Source: Plectrocnemia conspersa
Lineage: Eukaryota; Arthropoda; Insecta; Trichoptera; Polycentropodidae
Assembly (NCBI GenBank): GCA_009617715.1
Contig: VTFK01000193.1
Span: forward strand, 186,001-250,000
Reading direction: 5' to 3'
DNA: 64,000 nucleotides
The notes beneath the pieces are model-generated. The model did not search any database and was not told where the DNA came from. It saw only the letters and a list, made by a program, of their open reading frames with translations. The translations under genes were made by a program, and so were the position numbers. Of the stretch, positions 49,015 to 60,479 are shown piece after piece (position 1 is the stretch's first letter; each line of letters opens with the position of its first letter).

Positions 49015-49834
49015 CTGAAAATTATAAAACGTACATTAGATATACTTTTTAAAATTATAATTAAAGGACAGAATGAGCCAAGAAAGACTGATTTTTTTAC
49101 CTTGTATTACATATGTGTAGACAATAAATATGATTTTATATTTAAAGTAGTAATCTATACTAATTGTAATGTTTTATTTATTAATACTATTAGTAAGTGA
49201 AATGATGTTTCATGTTTTTCTCAAATACCATTTTTATATATATTTATATAAAATATTATTTATTTTATCTAAAATATGTTTCACGTAGATATTTTACAGC
49301 TTATCAATACTATATTTTTCAAAGTTTGTTAATCTCACTAAATACTCACGAATAGAATGCGGAACTTTTTGTTGCAAATTTTTAGGGTAACGCAACTTTC
49401 TTTAAACGCTTAAAGTATAATTTGGTAGATGTTTAAATTACAAAAATATATAATAAATTTAGTTAAAGGCTTTCGGAGACATTACTGAGACATACAATTG
49501 ATCGGTCGACGGGAAAATAATCTTATCGTTGACCAACCTCAGTCAGCTGATTTGGTCTTTACCAAATGCATCACAACTCTGCTCACATCGACAGCTAACA
49601 TATGCTGCTCAACATTTTCGGTGGGACTTTCAAACCGAGGAGTGACTAATGGACGATCCTGGATTTAACAGAAACGTGGACCTAACGAGCAACTTTGATG
49701 TCCACCTGAATGACGCCATCGTGAGAAGAAACAAATAGCTACAGCTGTTTCCACAGTTGATCATTTGTATGTTGGTTTAACTTTTGTGGTATTAAGAAAA
49801 TACATTTTAAGTACTTATCTTTCCTGTTAGTCAC

Positions 49835-50244
49835 CAGGGCCGGCCTGAAGGGCAGGCTGTACGGACGGTTGCTCGAGGCAGCATTCACTCAAAAGTGAGG
49901 GCGCAATTTATTCTGAATGAGAGCGCCATTTGATTCTGTTTAACATCATATCGAAGTCTCCTCAAAAATTTTCGGAGATTGTATTTGAACAAAATTTTCT
50001 AAATGACATTTTTTAGCTCTCTCAGGAATTTGTCTACCTCATTAAAAAAGTCCGATATAGTTTGTGAACAAAAATTTTCAGGATGGAATTTTTTTTAAGT
50101 TCTTGTGGCAATCTGTCCTCAGGCAAAGATTTACGAGATGGATTTTAATCATGATGACTTTTTATTAACTCTCTCCAGAATTTGTCCTTAAAACATTTTT
50201 TTTAAATGATCTTTGTTTCTTTAAAGCACGGGGTGCTGGCCCTT
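49835..50244. mobile_element. hAT-like non-autonomous element
   Basis: Starts CAGGGCCGGCCTGAAGGGCA; ends, inverted, AAGGGCCAGCACCCCGTGC. The flanks TTAGTCAC and TTGGTCTA share 5 of 8 positions, compatible with an old 8-bp duplication. No ORF. Confidence 0.5.
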
Positions 50245-50640
50245 TTGGTCTACCTTTTAAGTATAAGGAATTTACTATATAATCTGTATACTAGCATAGG
50301 ATGGATAACCTAGTTATGACTATTTTAAGTTATTAACACACAAATGAATTCAATTAGAGAGTAAAACAGAGAGAGAACCCACGGTAGTATTCAACTGTAC
50401 AATACAAATGCGAGTAAATATTAGATATTAAAGATCAATATGCTATCTGTTATTATTTAGTTGTCTGGAAAAAAAACATTAAGTTTGTGGAACACAGTTC
50501 TGAAGGTTGCTTGTAAATCAATTGGTTGGTGATTTTAATTTCTTTAGGCAACGTTGATTAACAACAGCAAATATATACGAAATTTCAGCAATATATTAAA
50601 TTAAATGATAAAAACGCAATAATTGTGTTATGTTCTAACA

Positions 50641-51296
50641 CAGAGGTTCCCAAACTTCTTTGTGTCGTAGACCCCTTGCCATGTTTTTCGGTTTTTGGTA
50701 GACCCCCTGCTTGCTTGATATTGATTTTTTGCAAATTCATCAACTTCAAATGTGTTTTTGACAGCTGGTATCTTGCTACTCACTTTGAAAGATTTCTACT
50801 ATCTGTGTATGTGGATTATTCCATTCATTGAAAGCCAAAAATAAAGTCACCCACATTTACATCAGATGTAAATGTGGGTGTGGGATCCCCAATTTTATTT
50901 TTCACTGACATGGACCCCTTGCAGGTCGTCGTCAACCCCTAGAGGTCGATATAGACCACTTTGAGAATCACGGTGGTATATCATTATGTGCAGGTTTTTA
51001 CAAGTTCAAAATGTATTGCGACCACAAAGCGAATGCCTACATCCTACAACTTACACAATTTTATAAACATATATAATAAATATTTTACTTCATAGATACT
51101 TTTATAAATAATGTATGTCTTTATTTTATAAGATTTTAATGTAAGTAGATAGGTACTATCAGTGGTTGTTGAGATCCACTTCAGTGGACCCCTATTTTTA
51201 TTTTATGGACCCCCAAATTTTTTTTCGCTGACGTAGACCCCTTGCAGGTTATCATAGACCCCTGGGGGTCGATATAGACCACTTTGGGAATCACTG
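50641..51296. mobile_element. hAT non-autonomous element with exact 8-bp duplication
   Basis: Left end CAGAGGTTCCCAAACTTCTT; right end, inverted, CAGTGATTCCCAAAGTGGTC. It is flanked on both sides by TTCTAACA (50633-50640 and 51297-51304), exact. The CAG-x-GGTTCCCAA-x-C terminal is typical of hAT elements. The right-end segment is present twice (about 50908-50974 and 51230-51296). A perfect 15-bp inverted repeat lies at 50848-50880. Confidence 0.9.
50848..50880. repeat. Perfect 15-bp inverted repeat
   Basis: CACCCACATTTACAT and ATGTAAATGTGGGTG separated by three bases, inside the hAT element. Confidence 0.9.
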
Positions 51297-51420
51297 TTCT
51301 AACATAAGTATTTTTGGAGATTGAAAATAAACAATGTTTTTTTTATAATACGAGCGATAGTATTTTACTTAATATAATATTAGCATTTCTATTTTTCTTT
51401 CCTACTACTAAAATAATATA

Positions 51421-51671
51421 CAGTGGTAACTCGGTATACGTCCTTAATCCGTTTCAGTTCCTTGGACTTATACCAAACGTATTTCGCGAGGTGTTGTAAC
51501 TCATACAAGTTGCGCATGCGCAATGTGTCTTTTTGACTCATACAAGTTCTAGCACGCACGCGGGTCGTATTCCAAACGAAGGTCTTATACCAAGCAAAAT
51601 ATTTCTCGTCCAAACAAGACGTATACCAAGTTGGACTTATTCCAAAGCGGACGTATACCGAGGTACCACTG
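51421..51671. mobile_element. 251-bp MITE with Tigger-like ends
   Basis: Left CAGTGGTAACTCGGTATACG; right, inverted, CAGTGGTACCTCGGTATACG. TA is present on both sides (51419-51420, 51672-51673). The termini match Tc1/mariner-pogo MITEs. The interior (CTCATACAAGTT twice) has no ORF. Confidence 0.9.
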
Positions 51672-51808
51672 TACATATGTTTCATATCTATCTTAAAATA
51701 TACTTCATAAAATATCTATTTAAAGTATATTTTAAGATATAAAAATATTTTTTTACATCTTTTTTGGTCCATCTTATATATGTACATATAATAAAATGTA
51801 ATTCTTAC

Positions 51809-51938
51809 AAAAGTGGTCTGTGTGGAACTGGTAGTTCCTTTAATGTAAATGTTAACGGGTTTTTCATCTTTTACTGGTGACAACGGTTTGGTTTTCTCTG
51901 GTGAGACAATCTTTTTTGATGTGTTGGATGGTGATACT
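51809..51938 (-). CDS. Scaffold-like gene, exon 3
   Basis: A 130-base exon between acceptor TTTCAG and donor TTT|GTAAGA. Its first base completes a Lys (or Arg, if exon 2 ends early) codon. It then reads VSPSNTSKKIVSPEKTKPLS and ends IKGTTSSTQTTF. The composition is Ser/Thr/Lys/Pro-rich with several SP sites, as expected of a phosphorylated disordered linker (inference). The exit phase is 0, matching the next exon. No domain was recognised. Confidence 0.85.
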
Positions 51939-52009
51939 CTGAAAGTGTCATATGTAATCATATCAGTTCTTAAATTATATTTTATCATAATTTATCAAAC
52001 TGTACGTAC

Positions 52010-52503
52010 TTGGGCAGCAAAGTAGATATGATTCGTTCGGCTTCCGAAGGCGGAGGCGGCGAAAGCGGCTCGTCATTGCATTCCGACTCAAGTGAAGTCG
52101 TTTTCACATCGGACACATTTGACGGTGATTTTTCAGATGTGTTTTCAGCTGCGATGACCGGCTCACCCTTTTCCTCAGTTGGACGGAAACTCAAAGCAAA
52201 TTTGGTTCTGGAAATGATTTCATTTGAAGGTAGAAAATTGTCAAAGGTGAGCTTCAATTTTGGATACGTTACCGTCTGCCGTTCATGCTCATGTATCCAT
52301 CGTCTTCCGACTGGTGTCCACCCAATGAGGGGCTGTCGTCATCCGGCGTCACGGACGCCGTGGTCGCACCGCCCACAGCCCCTCCACCCCCTGCCTGCAC
52401 TTCACCGCCCACGTTGCCTCCGACACTGACCCTATCCACTTCTTCAAACTCACTCAGAACGCTATCCAGCAACTCCAAAGACCTTTGCACCTCGTCGCCA
52501 CTT
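52010..52503 (-). CDS. Scaffold-like gene, exon 2 (with frame break)
   Basis: The exon opens after a TTTCAG acceptor and reads SGDEVQRSLELLDSVLSEF, a short amphipathic stretch. A Gly/Val-rich linker follows, then a conserved-looking EDDGYMSMNGR. YMSM fits the YxxM consensus bound by PI3-kinase SH2 domains once phosphorylated (family knowledge; its use here is inference). At about 52272-52280 the frame runs into TAA. The same exon continues open in the -1 frame (QTVTYPKLKLTFDNF) through a Ser/Pro-rich part ending SEAERIISTLLPK, where AA|GTACGT is the donor. The exon is 494 bases, one short of what the phases on both sides need. So a single missing base (real mutation or sequence error) is the simplest explanation. 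A donor at ACG|GTAACG (52273/52272) joining 51938 would keep frame too, and would give a shorter isoform. Confidence 0.85.
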
Positions 52504-52844
52504 CTGAAATTATATAAAACACATATAAGTATTGGCAAATTTTACTCTTTGAATGATCATTTTAATAAAAAAAAATGTTACATAAAAGCAGGTCGTGGTA
52601 AAATCGTTGTGTCGCAGTGGAAACGCTTGTTTATCATATGACTTTTGTGCTATAAAACCTTTTGCTACTAAACATGAAATGAGGCTCCAACAGCACGCCA
52701 ACATCAAAGCAACAAACTCCTCAATGTGGACAACTTGAAAAGACAGCTGAAGAAGTCTAAGCCCTTCGAACTGGTCTAGTTAGCATTATTGAACCTTATT
52801 TACTATTAGTGATTGTGTAGAACTGACAGCTTTTGGACGCCAAT

Positions 52845-53245
52845 TGGTAAGCATAAGGTTGATCAAAGTATTTATATTCAAACCAAATTTTGGTCAATAG
52901 GAGGGCGCAAAAACAATTATCACTTCTCAGAAGTAAAAAATTGGTCTGCACTTCGATATTCAAAAGACAATAAAATCGTGTCGACGCCGTCGCAGTGGGA
53001 ACGCTCGGTAACAAAGCGTTTTTTGGTCAATAGGAGTGCGCAAAATTTTATCACTTCTCAGAAGTCAAAAATTTTGTCTTCTGAGAAGGGATAATTGTTT
53101 TTTGCGCTCTCCTATTGGGCAAAATTCGGTGTAGTGCTTCATGCGATTCTCACTTATTGTAAGTGTTAATATTGTTATAAAAAGTCTTAATAAGAACGCT
53201 AGATAACCCAGCGTTTCCACTGCGACGTTATATATTTTACCTACA
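52845..53245. repeat. Foldback repeat A, rearranged copy
   Basis: Left arm with AAATTTTGGTCAATAGGAGG and CGCAGTGGGAACGCTCGGTA centre, then a second arm start (TTTTGGTCAATAGGAGTGCG, 53021) and a short hairpin TTCTCAGAAG...CTTCTGAGAA. A full right arm follows, ending in GCTTCATGCGATTCTCACTT and AGTCTTAATAAGAACGCTAG. It lies in the intron between the first two confident exons. Confidence 0.8.
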
Positions 53246-53432
53246 GATTCTTCAAAGTCACAAACCAAACACCGCTACTTTTATACTAAGTATGCAAATA
53301 TTAATTATATACATATGTCTTTCTAGTATAATAGCTCATCTCTTAAAGGCAAAATCTTGAAGTATAAATTCAGCTACTACTAGTATAATATGTTAGCTTT
53401 TTTATATTAAAAAGTAGTAAAACTATACTCAC

Positions 53433-53493
53433 TCTGGTCCTGTGTTCCTTCCCTTGTGCAGCATCCCAGCACTTGCCATGTCAATGTGGTGGT
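53433..53493 (-). CDS. Scaffold-like gene, first confident coding exon
   Basis: This 61-base exon follows a good acceptor (pyrimidine run then CAG) and ends at a strong donor, GA|GTGAGT. Read with two leading bases it gives HHIDMASAGMLHKGRNTGP plus two bases, which join the first base of the next exon to make Glu (GPE-SGDEV). The ATG at 53477-53479 has A at -3 and G at +4, so translation may start here (MASAGML). The frame is also open upstream to the acceptor, so an earlier coding exon is possible. The splice phase (1 in, 2 out) agrees with the next exon. The function of this short segment is unknown. The exon call is secure because phase and reading frame agree; the start codon is inference. 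Confidence 0.82.
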
Positions 53494-53499
53494 CTGAAA

Positions 53500-55300
53500 G
53501 AATAAAACGCACGTTTTATTTGCAAAGTATCATCAAAAAGGTATTATTTGCTTTGTTAATTTTTATTGTGTAAATATTTGTTATCTGGAATCACGCAGAG
53601 GGGGACAATCTGTTGTAATAAAAGTGTCATCATGAATCAAATAAAGCAATAACAGTGCCCTGTGTTTTAGGCAATAATTAATAGGTATTTGTTTCCCTAG
53701 CAAACGGGGTGGCAATTATGGAACACGATTATTTTTTCTTTCGAGGGAAGAAAATGTGTAAAATAGCCGCTGTGTAAACACACACAGAGGGTAATACTAA
53801 TTTACATTTTTTTCATAACATAATGTATTTAAAATGTAAATATGTTTTATAATTAACTGGTAATTATATACTATTTTTTAATAAATACTTATCAATTAAC
53901 TATTATTAATATTAAATATTATAAGAAGCATTAAAAATATTAACTTACATTTTTTTATTTTGAAATTCATTACTAGTTGAAAGATTGGGATGGATTTTCT
54001 TTTCAGTGAAACATGCCACAATTTTAATAGAATACCTAATTAATGTTCGTAAAATTTCTCTAAAAATATACATCATGTTTATTATATTCGTGCCATGAGA
54101 AGTTAACGCTGTTTTAACCACCCTTTCTCTTATCAGAGGCTTTGTTGTGTAAGTTGTTAATTACCATCGGGGCGTCGTATAGCTTTCACCGTTTAAACGG
54201 TTAATTTTGTTAGTGGTGGTGAGATTTTAAACCATTATATGTATATAAATATATATATTTCTAATTTTATCATTAGAAACTTAAACGAAAAATTATTTTT
54301 TAATAAAAAAACAAAAATGTGTTAGGTGGCGCATTTAAATGTAGCTTTTATTACCATGTAATAATAAAGATTTATAATCATTTTAAAATCATAAATAAAT
54401 ATTTTTTAAAGCAATGTCCTATATTTTAACTAAGAAATGGATCAATAATCTGTGGGAATTGCAATTACTTGCAAAATTTAGAGGCCACTCTAAAAACAAT
54501 TTGAACAAAAGAAAAAGAGATCAAAAGACTCGAAAGTCGAACAATATATACAGCATATTAACACACAACAAAACAATGGGAGAGAGATCTTATGACCAAA
54601 AAATTGCGTTTATATTTAGAAATATTATCACGGACCACCTAAATAGCACATTTATTATGAGATGTAAATCACCTTTTATTGCAGTAAAAAAATACATTTA
54701 ATTTGGAAATATATATCCTGCGCATAATACAATTGTTCTTCTATCCTTTGGTTATCGATTGCCAGAGTGGCCATCTGGACATTTTCTATCATTTGTAATT
54801 ATTAGACGGTCGCTTAACAAGAGTTAAGCTTTACACTAAATGGATATATGGAAGTGGAGCTAAGCACTAATGCGATTGAGACTTAATTTGTCTTCTCTTC
54901 TAATCGCCCAAGCGTTTTCGAAGAACCATTATAAAAGTGCCAATGTTCACATCATCAATTGTATACGAATCACTAATAAAGAATATAAAAAATAGGGATT
55001 GAAATTAAAAATAATGTTATTGGAATTGGTATTTCTTCAATTCGCGAAGTGAAGAAATACGTCTTTATTTAATGTAGACATACTTTTTCCCTTGCTTTAT
55101 AGTAAAAGGAAAATTTCCATTCCAATGCATATTCAAGGAGCAAGTAACCCTCAAGGGTTAAATTACAGCTAGGCGAACTTTAATTCAAAAATCTAATTAC
55201 CCAGACGACAGAGCGCGGTCGGTTCCTCAATTCATTGCCAAGATTCGAACGTTTCGACGCAGAGATTGTCGGTCGAGGGTGGAATATTGATAGTTGTACC
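53500..55300 (-). other. Intron or upstream region of the scaffold-like gene
   Basis: AT-rich. A 95-codon plus-strand frame at 54414-54701 (Lys/Asn-rich, antisense to the gene) is unrecognised and probably chance. No exon was found. Confidence 0.4.
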
Positions 55301-55351
55301 TGCAAGTTAGTCTTGGTCGGAGTTCTCCGCCGTGGTGGCAACTCATCTCAC

Positions 55352-55428
55352 GTGGGAGGCGTCTCTGGAGCCTCCGAGAGGGAAAGTCGTCGTCCGGGGG
55401 AGGGAAAACGGTCCCGACGGTCAACCAC
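55352..55428 (-). CDS. Possible upstream exon of the scaffold-like gene
   Basis: A GC-rich island lies between an acceptor (TGTTACAG, exon from 55428) and two donors. AC|GTGAGA ends the exon at 55352; GCAG|GTACAA would end it at 55300. With the first donor the phase-1 exit matches the 53493 exon, and the frame reads WLTVGTVFPPPDDDFPSRRL. The longer form does not match in phase. A different frame of the same segment is also open (VVDRRDRFPSPGRR), so the coding frame is uncertain, and the segment could be 5'-UTR. It is 1.9 kb upstream of the first confident exon. Confidence 0.35.
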
Positions 55429-55429
55429 C

Positions 55430-58400
55430 TGTAACAAAACAATGCTTTCATGTACTATCGAGCAATGCAAAATACCACCCCTAAGTTTCCTGTCGCGCTA
55501 ACGACCCCGAAACTTTACAAGACGTCCAACTTTTGGAAGAATAAGAATCGTGATTAACTGATTTTTAAGTATGTTTCGACTGGCGCAAACCTTCGTTACC
55601 ATAAAACTAGGATTTAAAACACACTTGACGACACTTCAGCTCTTTATGGAGCGAGAACTTTGGCTTTCCGAGGATTTGAATAGTATTTCACAACAACCTC
55701 TATACTACGCCTCTTCTAGAGTGCTTTGAAGGAAAAGGTTTAAGCATGTATACATACAGTAAAAAGCGAAACATACCAGCACTAGTATACAATCCATTAA
55801 AAAATCAATGCAAAGCGAACATTACTTACAATAACGCGTGTATATGACAGCTAAGTTAATCGAACCAACATTCTGATGATTGAAAATAATACTTTAAGGT
55901 TTTAAATTTATTGTTTCATAAAGACGAAAAAGCATAACAACTTTGTCATAATTATAATGGTAATACGTATGCACAGATAAAAAAATTAGCAGACGCGTTG
56001 GCTTTGACGTAATATAAATAAAAACATATAAGTTAATTAGGAACTATATCTTACATATAGAAGGGTTATGACTTTGCAGCCAAAATAAGACGCTGGAAAG
56101 GCTGGTAACAGTTTATTTTCTTTAACATATTTAAAATACCACTATGTATCTACGAAATGGTCTTCGCTGGGGTGTCGAGTTTAATTATTGTCTGCTGTGA
56201 TCTCTCGTGACGTGATTTTATGAAGACGCTAGACTATTCGCTGATGTGCCTTATTCTGGGATTATTTATGGAGCGATTTGTGAAAAAGTGTCACATATTT
56301 TATGTAGCTGGTTCGAGACAGCTTTGGCGAATTGCAGATGAGGATGTTGGCAGATTAATTGCATTGTAGACACACTCACGATATTAAACGCGTTGTCTAT
56401 CACGTATTATTTCCACACAAAAGGGTATTTTGTGTGGAAAGAATATTCCCGTTGACAGCAAACTAATATATGTACATTCACATAAGGTCGATATATATGT
56501 ATATTATATTTTAATGTTTTTCTTAGATGTATGCAAAATTTTATTTAGAAAGGGGGGGGGGGAGAGGGTGACTGCTTTTCTTCATATATAGCAGCTGAGA
56601 CAATTTTGGGTGGTTGAAATATGCTAAAGGTTCTTAATAGTAACTATCATATGTAAATATGTATTTACATATGATAGAGTTAATGATATCGAATCTAACT
56701 TAACCGTTAATTTAGTTATTAAAGTCAATATTAACCTAACATAAATATTGATTGTTTAAAAAAACAACTAACCACTGGTTTGTTAATTCCACTGTACGTA
56801 AAGTAAGGTTAGGTTAAATGCTTATTAAAAAACATATTAGGTTCACACTGTTTTTAAAGTAATATAAAATTTAAAGAAGTTTTAAAATAATATTTCTTTA
56901 ATAATGTTTTTAATAAACTATGATAATTTATAAGTCATAACTAAACTAAGTTTAATAAACTTTAGCGTATGTTAGGTTTAAGCAATAATTTTATAAATAA
57001 GTCGCACAAATATTCGTATTAAAGTTTATCTTAGGTTAGATTAAATTGGTGCAAAAAACAATACATTTAAATGAAGTGCTTTGTTAAAACAAATTTAATC
57101 TGTAGGTAGTGTAAATTATATTTTAAACACAACAATAATGCAACCCAATTTATTGTTAACCTAAATGTGAGTTTAGAAAATATATATGCTCACCTTGAAG
57201 CAGAGCAATTAAAACTTAATATCAAACCTAGTGTTTCTTCTCGAGAATTTCTCGAGAAAATGCCAAATTAACTGTAATTTTTTTCGATGCAGAATTTTTA
57301 TGTTAAAAATTAAAATTGTACAAATATTTTTAAACGTTTTACAAACGCTGCATAAAAAGGGTGGGGTCTGTGCCCGATGTATGAAACAATATTCATGCTT
57401 TTTATAAGCTTTTAATATAGGTCGCAAATATTTGAATGTCAAAAAATTGTTCACGATTTTTTAAAAGTAGTCTAAAATTGTAAATAAGTTTTTGTCAAAA
57501 ATTCATCTAAAAATCGTCATTATTTTTGCTTTAGTAATTCAAGAACTATATAAATAATCAGATCTTCCGCGTGGGAATCGGCAGATTAAAAAATGTGTGA
57601 GGGCTTTCCATAGAGTTACACCATAATATGTGGCGGCGAACTTAAATCTTTTAAAATTTTGTCCTTTATTTTGTTTGAAATATGTAAAATGATTCGGGAA
57701 TTAATATGGGAGCGCAAATTTCTTTCGTAACTCAATGCTCTGTAATTAATCGAAGTAGATCAAATCCTTCGGTTATTTGAGTCAATTATAACACGTCACT
57801 CTGTTCATGAATAATATACAGATATCTACAGTATTATTGTAATTACGTACTATGTGTAACATTTTTTTTATTTAATGCAATTTCTCAATAAAAACAAGAA
57901 GTAAAAATAAAAATTCTCATTTCTCAAGAAAAGAAGAACATCGAAAAAACTAAAACTATTTAACGGCAAACTTCAAAAAAAATTAAGTAAAGATTCATAA
58001 AATACAACAATAATATTTTCGAACAGATTATTATTAAATATAAATATTTTTAAATAGTTATTAATTACTATGTAAAATTGATTGAGATAATTTTTATCAT
58101 ATTATACTATTAAATAATAATAATAATTATATCACTATTAACATAACATAAAATTAATGCCTTATGATAAATTATTCTAAATGAATAAAATAAAAGTTTT
58201 TTATGATTAATCTCGGTTTATGGGTTATAAAAAGAGTTTGGGTAAACTAATCCATCGCTTTCCGCCTCATATCTAAAACGGTCCATTTTTCATTCTCAGT
58301 TATAATTTAGTGTTAAAAATATGAGCTCTTTGTCTTACTTTATAGTTTTTTGGTAATTTTTCCAGTATGATCCAAATACATATTATTAAAAATATATAAA

Positions 58401-60180
58401 AATAAATAAAGAGAAAACTAACCTGCAATGCATTTTTCTACCCCAATTATGGCAATAAAATAAGATTTACTTTTTCCGAGATGCTTACGCTACCATTTCC
58501 TTTTGGGGATTGATTATTTAGTGGAAGTATTGTTTTAGTTAGAGCTTAATTCATTGTTATTATCAATTAAAATTTAATATTAAAAATACACATAAAACAA
58601 GAAGGGACGCTGCGTTAAACTCGTCTAAATTAAACAGGATCTGCAGGGAAATTCGACCATAAATAAAATATTAAAGCCTCCTTCGCGAAAAGCTTCCCGG
58701 TTCTTAACGGACGGGACCGAATTAAATGAGTCGCGATGAAATTAATAAAACGCCCTTGTAAAATTTATACCCACCGGGATAAGAAGACTTAAGGACGAGC
58801 GAAAAGAAGAAAATAATACAAGAAGAAGAAAAACAGGTAAAAAAAATACAAGATTAAACGTCCCGTTAAAAACTTTGGATTGTTTTGGATGATCGAAATA
58901 ATCAACCCCTTGGGACAGAGACGAGACCCGAAACTTCTCGGGAAAACAAGGTCAGAATTGAACTTAGAAACTCAGTTTGGGAACATCAATTATTCAAGAG
59001 CACTCGGATATTAATTAACGCGAGGACACTTTATCAAGACTCTTCGGATGCATTGACAATTTCTAATTAACAATGCGTATCAGCGCAGATGGAAACTATT
59101 TTTTTTTTATGGAAGGAAATATTATTTCTATATTGTGTTTCGTATACAGTAATACATAAATCCAAGTTCATTGTCAGACATAAAACCGAGAGACGACACA
59201 GGGGTGGGCAACTAAGTTTTCGCACGTGTCTCGAGGTCTTTGAATTATACATATTATATTGAGAGGGTGTATCGTTTGCATGTTCAATTATATAAGGTAG
59301 GTGTCACATTTATAACTTTCCGTTAAAAATATACGGAAAAGTGTCATATTGGTCACCCGAGGCAAAAAAAAAGATAAACCCTCGTCATCTCGTGACACTG
59401 CCGTCTTTCTAATGGCACCTTTTAAATATTAAAATGCGAGAGGGTCATTCGATAAGATTATAAAATTTAAATCCAAATAAAAGTTTTAATTTTAAAAACT
59501 TAGGTAAACAAACCTTTGCCTCAAAAGTAATCTATATACACTTTATTATATTAAAAAAAAAATATTGCCAAATATTATTTTTATTCAAGACAATTAAAGT
59601 TAGTTACTAAGCTATTTAAATTACTGTAAAATATGTATTTATACAATAATATACATATGTTAAATATAATAATAGTGAGGAGTTAAAAAAATAGCTGCTT
59701 CAAAATAGGGTTTTGGCGGCCAACACGTGACACAGATGAATGGAAACGAAACTTCAATAGCGCAGCGAAATAAGCGTGAGTCTTTTGTATGTCATCCTGC
59801 TAGATCCAAAGTCATAATATAAACATAGAGACACCATCGCTGTAGCTCTGCCCTTGACAAATTAGAACTGCGTTGTGAAGACTAGCTACATAGAGAGCCT
59901 GCTTACACACAGGGAAAGCCTGAATCACTGCGTCTACGCCCTCAATATATATATATATATTTTCACGATAATAAATCATAATAATTGTTTCAAATTTAAA
60001 AGGGCAAAATTACGTTTTTTTATTATACCATTATTAGACCCAGAAATAATAAAGCATTACTATTTAAAGATACATATAAAGCATATTTTTAATTAAGTTT
60101 GGTATATTACTAAAAGTAGCTCCGATGATATCTTACTAAGGTTTTTTTTAAATGCGCATTTAGTAAAAATAAAACATATT
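55430..60180. other. Mostly AT-rich unique sequence
   Basis: Contains a perfect hairpin at 56644-56677, a G-run at 56552-56563 and several TTAGGTTA-type words (56690-57190). It also contains mixed-composition stretches at 56080-56460 and 58570-59060 without convincing frames; these could be regulatory. No gene was seen. Confidence 0.4.
56644..56677. repeat. Perfect 16-bp hairpin
   Basis: CTATCATATGTAAATA and TATTTACATATGATAG separated by TG. Confidence 0.9.
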
Positions 60181-60434
60181 TAGTCTAGGGGAATTATGTA
60201 CGGAGGTTTTAATTTATATAATAGTCTTCCAAGAGAAATCCGAAACAGCAAAAATATAACGGGTTTTATAAATGGAATAAAAAAACACCTTCGTACATAT
60301 AGAAATAAAATATTATAATATTAAGTCTTTATTATTGTATATTTTTTCTTTCTGTTATGTATTTTTTATATATTTTTATATATGTTTACTAAATTTGTTA
60401 GATGTAAAAAGCTATTAAGCTAAATTAAAATAAA

Positions 60435-60475
<41 letters not shown>
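60181..60475 (+). mobile_element. 5'-truncated LINE 3' end with poly-A, family 1
   Basis: Nearly identical to 12179-12450 over about 250 bases, from GGGGAATTATGTACGGAGGT to TTAGATGTAAA...GCTATTAAGC. It ends in about 40 A residues. In this copy the ORF C-terminus reads on through SLPREIRNSKNITGFINGIK to a stop, where the 12.2 kb copy has a shift. The truncated 5' end and A-tail are the hallmark of target-primed insertion. Confidence 0.92.
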
Positions 60476-60477
<2 letters not shown>

Positions 60478-60479
60478 AA

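Noticed and set aside
36740..53493. Identification of the gene as Shroom
   Set aside because: The protein ends in a basic, Gly/Pro-containing region without the long coiled-coil ASD2 domain expected of Shroom, and no PDZ or ASD1 text was seen.
56690..57190. Interstitial telomere repeat (TTAGG)n
   Set aside because: TTAGGTTA words are scattered, not tandem, and vary in spacing.
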